A stretch of DNA of 9,322 bases from the NCBI GenBank assembly GCA_025353525.1, contig JANXOO010000861.1, positions 1-9,322 of the forward strand, given 5' to 3'. The position numbers and the translations under genes were made by a program. Below the pieces are notes generated by a model, which worked only from the letters and a program-made list of their open reading frames with translations, ran no database searches and was not told where the DNA came from. Numbering within the stretch: position 1 is the stretch's first letter; every line of letters begins with the position of its first letter. The DNA is from Schlesneria sp. GTDB taxonomy: Bacteria > Planctomycetota > Planctomycetia > Planctomycetales > Planctomycetaceae. Shown in pieces: positions 1 to 7,202 of this stretch.

Positions 1-325
1 CGTCTGCGACAATCTGAACACGCATACCATCGGTGCATTCTACGAAGCGTTTAAACCCGAACGAGCACGCTCTTACGTTCGGCGAATCGATTTTTGCTTC
101 ACACCCAAACACGGCAGCTGGCTGAACATCGCCGAGGATGAACTGAGCAGCATGACACGTCAATGTATCGGCGGACGAAGACTCGGCGAGTTGGAAATCC
201 TCCAGCGAGAAATCGCCGCGTGGTCACCGGACGTGAATCACACGCAACGAGGCATCGACTGGCGAATGAAAATCGACGACGCTCGATACAAACTCAAGTC
301 CGTCTACCCTAAAATTCAATGCTGA
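1..325 (+). mobile_element. Right part of an IS630-type insertion sequence
   Basis: The transposase tail marks the right portion of an insertion sequence. I could not define the right terminal inverted repeat because the left end is outside the window. A CTAG sequence at 333-336 contains a TA that could be a target duplication, but this is only a guess. The boundary given is the transposase stop, so the true element end probably lies somewhat further right. Confidence 0.55.
2..325 (+). CDS. IS630-family transposase, C-terminal part (5' end outside the window)
   Basis: This is the last 107 codons of a DDE transposase, ending in TGA at 323-325 and open to the left edge. The visible fragment starts with 'CDNLNTH', the second-aspartate motif of the DDE superfamily as found in IS630 elements. 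About 35 residues later comes 'KHGSWLNIAEDELS', which carries the catalytic glutamate in the setting typical of IS630 proteins. The tail is charged and ends in 'YPKIQC'. The protein would cut and join the ends of its own element, usually at TA targets. The N-terminal helix-turn-helix and first aspartate lie outside the window, so it cannot be said whether the element is intact. The neighbouring fusion gene is on the opposite strand and converges on it. The family call is firm; activity is unknown. Confidence 0.9.
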   Translation, partial: VCDNLNTHTIGAFYEAFKPERARSYVRRIDFCFTPKHGSWLNIAEDELSSMTRQCIGGRRLGELEILQREIAAWSPDVNHTQRGIDWRMKIDDARYKLKSVYPKIQC

Positions 326-342
326 CAAACCACTAGCAGCCA

Positions 343-370
343 CGCGCCGAGTGGCGCCAAGGGGATTTTT
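343..370 (+). terminator. Weak terminator-like hairpin after the transposase
   Basis: GCGCC (344-348), a four-base loop, and GGCGC (353-357) form a perfect 5-bp GC-only stem. It is followed eight bases later by TTTTT (366-370). The gap between stem and T run is longer than in a standard intrinsic terminator, so the call is weak. It could instead be part of the insertion-sequence end. Confidence 0.2.
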
Positions 371-396
371 GCACTCATAAATGTCTTACACGACTT

Positions 397-525
397 TCAG
401 TCCGGTCGCGCGAAACCGGTCAATGACGGGATCAATAGTCTCTCGCGATGGCGGTTTTGGATGCTGTTTTCCCGTTCAAGCTCTGCATCGGCTTCGGAAC
501 GCTGCGATTTGCGATCGTCGTTCAT
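397..525 (-). CDS. Possible small ORF downstream of the fusion gene, perhaps frameshifted
   Basis: An ATG at 525-523 lies 23 bases after the TAA of the acetate kinase fusion, on the same strand, and opens a 42-codon frame ending in TGA at 399-397. The product starts 'MNDDRKSQRSEADAELERE', a charged, plausible helical sequence. Its second half looks less protein-like. In the frame shifted by one base the same stretch reads 'PPSRETIDPVIDRFRATGL' and ends in TAA at 388-386, which looks coding. One lost or gained base near 445-480 would join them into a protein of about 46 residues. There is no convincing Shine-Dalgarno sequence. I do not recognise a family. It may be a decayed tiny gene, a sequencing error in a real one, or chance. 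Confidence 0.25.
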   Translation of the reverse strand: MNDDRKSQRSEADAELERENSIQNRHRERLLIPSLTGFARPD

Positions 526-548
526 GGATTTTGTGTTTCAGTGTCGAA

Positions 549-2867
549 TTATCCCTGGTGCTGAATGCCATCCAAATAGCCCTGGGCACCGGTTTTCACG
601 TTAGCGGCGTTGGCCTCGTCCGTATCGATGTGCATCGCCAGTGAAAAATTCGGATCCACGCGAATAAGAACGTCACCAAAAATCAGCTCGCGGTCGCCAG
701 TGATGCGGACCCGCACCACCGATTTGTCGCGCACGCCATAGCGGAGCGCATCATGCGGTGTCATGTGGATGTGTCGCGATGCGCAGATAACGCCCTTGTC
801 CACCGTTATGCTGCCCGACGAGCCTTCGAGCGTACATCCTGGCGTATTCGCTATATCGCCGCTCTCGCGGATGGGCGGATGCACGCCGAGCTTGAACTGT
901 TCGGTCATCGCGATCTCGATTTGAGTGTACTTGCGCGCCGGTCCGAGCACGCGCACACGCTCGATGCGTCCTTTTGGCCCGACGATCGTCAACTGCTCCT
1001 TACATGCATACTGGCCGGGTTGGGAGAGATCCGCATGCTTCGTGAGCTGGTGGCCCTTGCCGAACAGCGCCTCGACGTGTTCCTGCGTCAGGTGTATGTG
1101 ATGCGCCGAGACCTCGACCAGAAACGGCTTCTGTTTCTGAGTTTCAAGCGCACGCACAACGGTCGATCGGCTCAATGCTCGCAGCGCCTCACGCGCCATC
1201 ATGCGTTCTTCGTCGGTGGGCACGACAAGCACCGCGACCTTCGAGTGATCGGTCGAGATGCGGCATACCTCGTCGAATCCCCGTGCATCGCAGTTTCGCT
1301 GGTCATCAAGCTCCACGCCCATGCATTCCAGGCCCTGGAGCGCCAGTACACGCACCTCAGCGCTACCCTGGCCAATCCCGCCGGTAAAGATCACTGCTTC
1401 CAGGCCGCCCATCGCCGCCACGTAGCTGCCGATGTACTTCCGCACGCGATAGCAATAGACTTTGACTGCGAGGAGCGCACGCGACTGCCCTTGGCCAGCA
1501 GCCTTGAGGACTTCGCGCATATCGCTCGAAACCCCCGACAGTCCGAGCAGCCCGCTCTTTTTGTTGAATAACTCTTCGCTCTGGATCGCCGTGAGCTTCT
1601 CCGTCCGTTCGAGGAACGCGGACAACCCGGGGTCCACGTCGCCGCAGCGAGTCCCCATGATCAGTCCCTCGACGGGTGTGAGGCCCATCGAGGTATCCAC
1701 GGAGCGACCGTGGTCCACCGCGCAGAGCGACGAGCCGTTGCCGAGATGGCAGCTCACCAGGCGCAGCTCATTTGGGCGGCGTCCCAAAGCCTCTGCCGCC
1801 CGCAGGCTGACATATTGGTGCGACGTTCCGTGAAAGCCGTAGCGTCGCACTCCTTTCTGTTCGTAGTACTCGTAAGGCAGTCCGTACAGATACGCATAGG
1901 CGGGCAGCGTATGATGAAATGCTGTGTCGAACACAGCGACCTGCGGCACCGTGGGGAATAGCCGGCGCATTTCACGGATACCCGCCACATTGACCGGATT
2001 GTGCAGCGGCGCGAGCGGATTGAGCAATTCGATTTGAGCGAGCACCTCATCGGTGATGAGTGTTCCCTCGGTGAATTTCTCTCCACCATGAACCACGCGA
2101 TGAACGATGACATTCAGCTCACCCTCGCTGCCGATGACTCCCGTATCCTTCGCCCTCAGTTGGGCGGTCATTGCCTGGAACGCCTCGGCAAAGTCGCTCT
2201 TGGGCAGTTCGCGCTTCACTTCGCCGTTAAGTCCGCGGTGGACGAGTCGCGTACCGTCGATACCAATCCGCTCCACCACACCACGGGTGTGGCGTGATTC
2301 ATCGGAAGTGTCGTAGAAACTGTATTTGAGTGAAGACGAGCCGCAATTGATGACGAGAATCTTTTCCTCTCGCTCGCCTTTCAAGACAAGGCCGTAGGGG
2401 TCATTCCCCTGGCGCAGCGTCACCTGCGCCTTGCGCGGATCGGCCATAACCGCCTTCATCCGCTCGGTGATCGTTCGTGAGATGAGCTGTAATGCTCCCG
2501 GTTCAGAAACGATGACCGACTGGAATAAGGCCACGGGGATCAGCAAGATCTCGCAGCGCGACTCGGCGATAAAGTCCGCGACGACGACATCGCCCGTCAT
2601 CAGCGCCAGCTCGTTAAAGGTATCGCCTGCCTTCAGTTTGCCAAACAGTACGCGCTCCGCGCCGTCGCCCAATACCGATGCGGCAACTTCGCCGGCCAAA
2701 ACCACGCCGAAGGGTGCGGCTTGTGCTCCGTGATGGAGAATGATCTCACTGGTTTCGAACCATGCGATCCGTGACCCGTCCACCAATTGATTTAGGCGAT
2801 CGGCAGAGATACTGCGAAACGGCCCGACATGGTCCTTGAGGAAGGAGGCAGCAGTTGTTGTATTCAT
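549..2867 (-). CDS. ackA-pduL: Fusion: cyclic-nucleotide-binding-like domain + acetate kinase + PduL phosphotransacylase
   Basis: Three domains are visible in 772 residues. Residues ~15-140 resemble a CRP/PKA-type cyclic nucleotide-binding fold, including 'VLAGEV' and a cassette-like 'NELALMTGD'. No DNA-binding helix-turn-helix follows. Residues ~169-560 are a full-length acetate kinase (acetyl phosphate + ADP to acetate + ATP): 'INCGSSSLKYSF' (N174), 'HRVVHGG' (R257), 'FDTAFH' (D314), 'RRYGFHGTSH' (H345), 'MGTRCGDVDPG' (R407), 'FTGGIGQGS' and 'PTDEERMMARE'. Residues ~582-757 are a PduL-type phosphotransacylase (acetyl phosphate + CoA to acetyl-CoA): the zinc-ligand motifs 'HHIHLT' (589-594), 'ASRHIHM' (696-702) and 'MHIDTDEAN' (745-753) are all kept, as is 'HADLSQPGQY'. 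No N-terminal encapsulation peptide precedes the PduL part, so a cytosolic role is likely. The start at 2867 gives the whole first domain but has no clear Shine-Dalgarno site. The domain calls are firm; regulation by a nucleotide is inference. Confidence 0.95.
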   Translation of the reverse strand: MNTTTAASFLKDHVGPFRSISADRLNQLVDGSRIAWFETSEIILHHGAQAAPFGVVLAGEVAASVLGDGAERVLFGKLKAGDTFNELALMTGDVVVADFIAESRCEILLIPVALFQSVIVSEPGALQLISRTITERMKAVMADPRKAQVTLRQGNDPYGLVLKGEREEKILVINCGSSSLKYSFYDTSDESRHTRGVVERIGIDGTRLVHRGLNGEVKRELPKSDFAEAFQAMTAQLRAKDTGVIGSEGELNVIVHRVVHGGEKFTEGTLITDEVLAQIELLNPLAPLHNPVNVAGIREMRRLFPTVPQVAVFDTAFHHTLPAYAYLYGLPYEYYEQKGVRRYGFHGTSHQYVSLRAAEALGRRPNELRLVSCHLGNGSSLCAVDHGRSVDTSMGLTPVEGLIMGTRCGDVDPGLSAFLERTEKLTAIQSEELFNKKSGLLGLSGVSSDMREVLKAAGQGQSRALLAVKVYCYRVRKYIGSYVAAMGGLEAVIFTGGIGQGSAEVRVLALQGLECMGVELDDQRNCDARGFDEVCRISTDHSKVAVLVVPTDEERMMAREALRALSRSTVVRALETQKQKPFLVEVSAHHIHLTQEHVEALFGKGHQLTKHADLSQPGQYACKEQLTIVGPKGRIERVRVLGPARKYTQIEIAMTEQFKLGVHPPIRESGDIANTPGCTLEGSSGSITVDKGVICASRHIHMTPHDALRYGVRDKSVVRVRITGDRELIFGDVLIRVDPNFSLAMHIDTDEANAANVKTGAQGYLDGIQHQG

Positions 2868-3162
2868 TGCGAGTGCCGTGGAAAAGAATGCCCAACGAAG
2901 AACTCTGCGTCCGAAATCGCGCCGAAGGTTTCACCTTCGACTGAAGCAGGTGATTCACGTGCAAAATGGTTCGAATTGTGGCTCGGGAGCGATCAAGATC
3001 ACCTGCGACAAACGTCGTGCGATGACTGAATCGGCACAATCGGTACTGCGTCTGACGATTTTTCCGATTAATTCGGCTCGTCATGTCAAACTGTCGCATG
3101 ACGCGTGCCAGCATTCAAATTATCGTAAAAGAGACGCGGCAAGGGATATCGTTGATCGATCG
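2868..3162. other. Intergenic region between ppk2 and the fusion gene
   Basis: These 295 bases separate the end of ppk2 from the start of the fusion gene, both leftward. I see no convincing -35/-10 pair and no RNA gene. It holds the palindrome at 2923-2939 and an 8-base inverted repeat (GCAGGTGA at 2946-2953 and TCACCTGC at 2999-3006), the latter well within chance. The length suggests the fusion gene has its own promoter here rather than relying only on read-through from ppk2. Confidence 0.5.
2923..2939. promoter_or_regulatory. Perfect 7-bp palindrome in the leader of the fusion gene
   Basis: CGAAGGT and ACCTTCG flank a three-base centre, 56-72 bases upstream of the fusion start codon. No T run follows on either strand, so a terminator is unlikely. 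The placement would suit an operator bound by a dimeric regulator, or a leader hairpin. This is inferred from symmetry and position only. Confidence 0.3.
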
Positions 3163-3981
3163 TTAGAAGACTTCGGGAACAGTCCGACAGGAGAATTTCG
3201 GTGGTTCGTAATCGTCGGGTTTCTGTCGTTTCGGCAGCTTGATCTTCTCGCGAGGAAGGTCTTCACAGTGGACTTGACTTAGAAGGTGAGAAATCAGGTT
3301 CAGGCGAGCACGTCTCTTGTTGTCGGAGTTCACGACGGTCCAGGGAGCCCAGTCGGTGTCCGTCGTCAGGAACATTTCGTCACGGGCTCGTGAATAGTCG
3401 TACCAGCGGCTATAGGACTTCAGGTCCATCGGCGACAGCTTCCAGATCTTTCGCCCGTCATGGATCCGCGATTCCAGACGGCGAGTTTGTTCTTCCGGGT
3501 TCACTTCCAGCCAGTACTTCAGCAGGATCACGCCGGATTCGACGATTGCCTTTTCGACCAGTGGCACCCCGTTCAAAAACTTGTGCGCCTGCTCTTCCGT
3601 GCAGAACTCCATCACCCGTTCGACACCGGCGCGGTTGTACCAGCTGCGATCGAACAGCACGATTTCGCCAGCGGCGGGCAAGTGGGGCAGGTAGCGCTGG
3701 ATGTACATTTGCGATTTTTCCCGTTCGGTGGGAGCCGGCAATGCAATCACGCGAAAGACACGCGGGCTGACACGTTCGGTAATGGCTTTGATGACGCCTC
3801 CTTTGCCAGCACCGTCTCGCCCTTCGAACACGACACAGATCTTCAACCCTTTATGCTTCACCCATTCCTGAAGCTTTACCAGTTCCACATGCAGTTTCTT
3901 CAGGGCTTGCTGGTATTGCTTTTCATTCAGCGCCTCGCGAGTTTCGGATTCTGTGGTTGATTCATCGTTGTGATTGCCCAT
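3163..3981 (-). CDS. ppk2: Polyphosphate kinase 2 (PPK2), class I-like
   Basis: PPK2 enzymes transfer phosphate between polyphosphate and nucleotides, most often making NTP from NDP. The 272-residue protein carries a Walker A motif 'FEGRDGAGKGG' (52-62), a Walker B-type segment 'IVLFDRSWYNRAGVERVM' (107-124) and the lid region 'KIWKLSPMDLKSYSRWYDY' (178-196), followed by 'SRARDEMF' and 'NKRRARLN'. Length and order fit a single-domain PPK2. The 'WKLSPMD' and 'PWTVVNSDNK' segments fit class I, but the class cannot be proven by eye. The N-terminal ~20 residues are polar and probably disordered. The ATG at 3981 is the first in frame; an AAGGAGG on the minus strand at 4023-4029 lies about 40 bases upstream, too far to serve it. 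It precedes the acetate kinase fusion on the same strand, suggesting a link between ATP from acetyl phosphate and polyphosphate stores. Confidence 0.94.
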   Translation of the reverse strand: MGNHNDESTTESETREALNEKQYQQALKKLHVELVKLQEWVKHKGLKICVVFEGRDGAGKGGVIKAITERVSPRVFRVIALPAPTEREKSQMYIQRYLPHLPAAGEIVLFDRSWYNRAGVERVMEFCTEEQAHKFLNGVPLVEKAIVESGVILLKYWLEVNPEEQTRRLESRIHDGRKIWKLSPMDLKSYSRWYDYSRARDEMFLTTDTDWAPWTVVNSDNKRRARLNLISHLLSQVHCEDLPREKIKLPKRQKPDDYEPPKFSCRTVPEVF

Positions 3982-4360
3982 CGCTGATTCTTTTCGTCGT
4001 AAGTTGATCTTGTTTTGACAAGCCTCCTTGCTGACATTGTACCAATGGATTAACCCTTCGCGCGTCCAATTTCAACCAAGGCAATGGCTCCAGGCCAATC
4101 GGAACTAAATTCGGGCAACAGCGTGAATTGCCTTTCTGGCATCCGCGATCATGAAGTTCGGACCGACGATTGAAGGCAGGAACGTCAGACTATCGCAACT
4201 CGTTAGTCGGTACAAACATCGACGGGAATGGCCCCTGCAAAACCAGTTGCATCTTGATTTTAGAAAAAAGTGGCACATGGAGACTTGATAATTCCATGTT
4301 GCCGTCTCAGAATGATTCCGTCCTCCATGTGATTCGTCTGATGAATTTGCACAGTCTTGT
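3982..4360. other. Divergent control region between ppk2 and the BON-xfp unit
   Basis: Promoters for both directions should lie in these 379 bases. I see no consensus promoter pair; an isolated TACAAT-like element occurs on the minus strand at 4036-4041. Two inverted repeats stand out. CTTGT-TTTG-ACAAG (4009-4022) lies 28 bases upstream of the ppk2 start. CACATGGAG (4274-4282) and CTCCATGTG (4323-4331) form a 9-bp pair 40 bases apart, just before the BON gene. A 45-codon ORF at 4151-4288 has no Shine-Dalgarno site and no recognisable family, so it is not called as a gene. Confidence 0.5.
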
Positions 4361-4642
4361 GTGGTACTTCTGATGATTTCTGAATCGCCGCAATTTCATT
4401 TTGACAATCTGCACGACATGGAAACACGAATCCGCGTCGAATTTTCCGGGCGTATTCTCAATTTCTTCATCGAACAGATGTACGATGGCCTCTTGTTGCA
4501 CGGCCAGACAAATACGTATCACCGCAAGCAGCAAGTACAACACGCTGTGATGGAAGCCACTGAGATCCCGATTCGAGCCAACAACATCGTGGTCGGCTGC
4601 CGCGAGGATTCGGACGCAAAAATCGCTCACACAGAACGGTAA
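4361..4642 (+). CDS. Small BON-domain protein
   Basis: The core (residues ~21-78 from the GTG start) has the BON pattern: a strand-helix start 'SGRILNFFIEQMYDGLLLHGQ', then 'TYHRKQQVQHAVMEATEIP' and 'IRANNIVV'. BON domains are small alpha/beta modules first described in osmotically induced and membrane-associated bacterial proteins, thought to bind membranes or ligands. No signal peptide or membrane segment is visible, so this copy is probably cytoplasmic. The start is uncertain: GTG at 4361, ATG at 4373 and ATG at 4418 are all possible, none with a good Shine-Dalgarno sequence, and only 4418 trims directly to the domain. The TAA at 4640-4642 is 15 bases before the phosphoketolase ATG, so the two genes are probably co-transcribed. 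The fold call rests on pattern recognition; the function is unknown. Confidence 0.7.
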   Translation: MVLLMISESPQFHFDNLHDMETRIRVEFSGRILNFFIEQMYDGLLLHGQTNTYHRKQQVQHAVMEATEIPIRANNIVVGCREDSDAKIAHTER

Positions 4643-6340
4643 TAAAGAGAAAAACTGATGACTGCGACCTCGAAAGAATCGGCGAAAAAATTGTCGAAAG
4701 AAATTTCCCGTGACAGCGACGCGCCTCAGAAATCCGCTCGCCAGACAAGCCACCTTGGCGCCGAGGAACTGCGCACGCTCGATGCGTACTGGCGTGCATC
4801 GAACTATCTTTCGGTCGGTCAGATCTATCTGTTTGACAACCCGTTGCTCAAACAGCCACTCAAGCGCGAGCATGTCAAACCTCGCCTGGTCGGACATTGG
4901 GGCACAACTCCGGGTTTGAATTTCATTTATGTGCATCTGAACCGGGTCATCAAGCGCGACAACCTGAATATGATCTATGTGATCGGACCGGGCCATGGCG
5001 GACCGGCTCTGGTCGCTCATGCTTATCTGGAAGGAACGTACAGCGAGTTCTATCCCAACATCGGGCAGGACGAAGAAGGGATGAAGCGGCTGTTTACCCA
5101 GTTCAGCTTCCCCGGAGGTATTCCCAGCCATGTCGCGCCGGAAACGCCAGGATCGATTCATGAAGGTGGTGAACTCGGCTATGCCTTGTCGCACGCCTAC
5201 GGGGCGGCCTTCGATAATCCCGAACTGATCGTGGCCTGTGTCGTCGGTGACGGCGAAGCCGAAACGGGTCCGCTCGCCACGGGATGGCATTCCAACAAAT
5301 TTCTCAATCCGGTACGCGACGGAGCCGTCCTGCCGATCCTGCATCTCAACGGGTATAAAATAGCGAATCCGTGTTTCCTCGCTCGCATCCCGAAGGATGA
5401 GTTGACGAAGCTGTTCGAGGGTTATGGCTACAAGCCGTACTTCGTTGAAGGTCACGAGCCGGAATTGATGCATCAGCAGATGGCAGCTGTGATGGACGAA
5501 GCAACCGCCGAGATCCAGCGAATCTGGTCGGACGCTCGTTCCAAAGGATTTCAAGGGCGGCCCGCGTGGCCTATGATTGTACTGCGCAGCCCGAAAGGCT
5601 GGACGTGTCCGGCCGAGATCGACGGAAAGAAGGCAGAAGATTACTGGCGATCGCACCAGGTTCCCATGGGAAACATGGACGCGCCGGGCCACGTCAAGAT
5701 TCTCGAAGATTGGATGAAAAGCTATCGGCCCGACGAGTTGTTTGATGCCGACGGCAAGATCAAGCCAGAGATCGCTGCACTGGCTCCAACTGGACAACGC
5801 CGCATGAGCGACAATCCGCACGCCAATGGCGGGTTGCTGCTGCGCGATCTGAAGATGCCAGACTTTCGCGACTACGCCGTGAAAGTGACGAAGCCCGGTG
5901 CGGTCGATGCCGAGTCAACTCGCCACATGGGGACGTTCCTGCGCGACGTGATGAAGCTGAATCTCGATACCTCAAACTTCCGCGTCTTCAGCCCGGACGA
6001 AAATAACTCGAACCGCTGGCAGGACGTGCTGGAGGTCACGAACCGTTGTTACGTTGCCGACATTCTGCCCGAAGACGATCACCTCTCACCGGATGGCCGT
6101 GTGATGGAAGTGCTCAGCGAGCATCAATGCCAGGGTTGGCTGGAAGGTTATTTGTTGACCGGCCGGCACGGATTCTTCTCGTGCTATGAGGCGTTTATTC
6201 ACATCATTGATTCAATGTTCAATCAGCACGCCAAGTGGTTGAAGACGTGCAATCACATTCCGTGGCGGCGGCCGATCGGGTCGCTGAATTACCTGCTCAG
6301 CTCGCATGTCTGGCGGCAGGACCACAATGGCCTCTCGCAC

Positions 6341-6343
6341 TAG
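6341..6343 (+). other. In-frame amber codon inside xfp
   Basis: TAG replaces the expected CAG (Gln) in the conserved 'HNG(F/L)SHQDPGF' block, a single C-to-T change. It directly follows H561, which lines up with a histidine studied in bifidobacterial phosphoketolase. The frame before and after is continuous and conserved. The gene's natural stop is also TAG (7142-7144), which argues against a genome-wide reading of TAG as an amino acid. Confidence 0.9.
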
Positions 6344-7144
6344 GACCCCGGTTTCCTTGACCACGTCGTCAACAAAAAGGCCGAAGTCGTCCGCGTCTAT
6401 CTGCCGCCCGACGCCAATACATTGCTAAGCGTCACCGATCATTGCCTGCGAAGCCGCAACTACGTCAACGTGATCGTGGCGGGCAAGCAGCTGGCTCCGC
6501 AGTGGCTGACGATGGAACAGGCCATCAAGCACTGCACTGCTGGCATCGGCATTTGGGAGTTCGCCTCAAACGACAAGGGAAGCGACCCGGATGTCGTCAT
6601 GGCCTGCTGCGGCGATGTCCCGACGCTGGAAACACTGGCCGCCGTCGAACTCCTCCACAAGCACGTTCCCGAACTGAAAATCCGTGTGATCAATGTAGTG
6701 GATCTGATGAAACTACAGCCAACTCGTGAACATCCGCACGGCTTGTCGGATCTTGAGTTTGATGCCCTGTTCACGATCGACAAGCCGATCATTTTTGCAT
6801 TCCACGGGTACCCGTGGCTGATTCATCGGCTGACATATCGCCGCACTGGACACGGCAACCTGCATGTTCGCGGCTTCAAAGAGGAAGGCTCGACGACCAC
6901 ACCATTCGACATGGTCGTGATGAATGAATTGGACCGTTTCTCACTGGTCAACGACGTCATTGACCGCGTTCCGCACCTCGCCTCAAAAGCCGCTTATGCC
7001 AAGCAGGCACTGCGCGACAAGCTGCTGGAACATAAGCAATACGTCGCGAAATACGGCGACGATATGCCCGAAATCGCAAATTGGAAGTGGAACCAGGATT
7101 CGACGGGCAAGCGCAGGACATCGACCGGGGGAGACAACGTTTAG
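6344..7144 (+). pseudogene. xfp: Phosphoketolase C-terminal part beyond the amber codon
   Basis: This 266-codon stretch lies in the same frame as the upstream part and keeps strong family sequence: '[20 protein letters not shown]', '[20 protein letters not shown]', '[14 protein letters not shown]', '[15 protein letters not shown]', '[11 protein letters not shown]' and '[20 protein letters not shown]'. These are the end of the pyrimidine-binding domain and the transketolase-like C-terminal domain. Automated callers may list it as a separate gene starting at the TTG at 6422, but no ribosome-binding site supports independent initiation. Its preservation implies the stop is very recent, artefactual or tolerated. 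Confidence 0.85.
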
Positions 7145-7196
7145 CAGCCTGTCGAAAAAACGGGAAACGCACCTTGTACTGAACTCAACCAATTTC

Positions 7197-7202
7197 AAGG
7201 AG
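7197..7202 (+). promoter_or_regulatory. Shine-Dalgarno site of the SnoaL-like gene
   Basis: AAGGAG stands eight bases before the ATG at 7211. It is the strongest ribosome-binding site in the window and fixes this start. It also shows that the SnoaL-like gene starts translation on its own, although it shares the xfp reading frame. Confidence 0.8.

Larger units (their letters stand above)
4658..7144 (+). pseudogene. xfp: Phosphoketolase (xfp) interrupted by one in-frame amber codon
   Basis: The gene reads as a full-length (828-codon) thiamine diphosphate-dependent phosphoketolase, which splits xylulose-5-P (and often fructose-6-P) with phosphate into acetyl phosphate and a shorter sugar phosphate. 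Family motifs appear in order: 'GHWGTTPG' (H80), 'GPGHGGP' (H113), 'SHVAPETPG' (H158), the cofactor-binding 'GDGEAETGP' (198-206), '[10 protein letters not shown]', 'SHQVP' (H333), 'MEVLSEHQ' with the cofactor-activating glutamate region (E484), and 'DHNGLSH' (556-561). Codon 562 is TAG where the family has glutamine, then the same frame continues with 'DPGF' to the natural end. No base is gained or lost. The truncated 561-residue product would lose the end of the second domain and all of the third. The ATG at 4658 follows AAAGAGA at 4644-4650. The gene may be a fresh pseudogene, a sequence error or a suppressed stop. Confidence 0.93.

Noticed and set aside
753..1571. 272-codon plus-strand frame opposite the fusion gene
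   Set aside because: The opposite strand carries intact acetate kinase and PduL motifs. The plus-strand translation is His/Arg-rich with no family signal.
2746..3282. Frames on both strands across the ppk2-fusion gap
   Set aside because: They overlap the real genes at their ends, show no motif and have unlikely composition.
4009..4022. FNR-like site upstream of ppk2
   Set aside because: The symmetric TTG...CAA halves are six bases apart, whereas FNR-type sites (TTGAT-N4-ATCAA) need eight, so it is kept only as an unassigned inverted repeat.
4151..4288. 45-codon plus-strand ORF in the divergent region
   Set aside because: Its translation is plausible in places ('REWPLQNQLHLDF'), but there is no ribosome site, no family, and it lies where promoters are expected.
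4307..5821. Long 504-codon open frame on the minus strand
   Set aside because: It lies opposite the BON gene and conserved phosphoketolase motifs. Its translation is Arg/Phe-rich without a recognisable family, as expected for an antisense shadow of a high-GC gene.
6341..7144. Selenocysteine- or pyrrolysine-style recoding at the xfp stop
   Set aside because: The codon is TAG, not TGA, and replaces a conserved Gln by one base change. The gene's own terminator is also TAG. A mutation or error is simpler.
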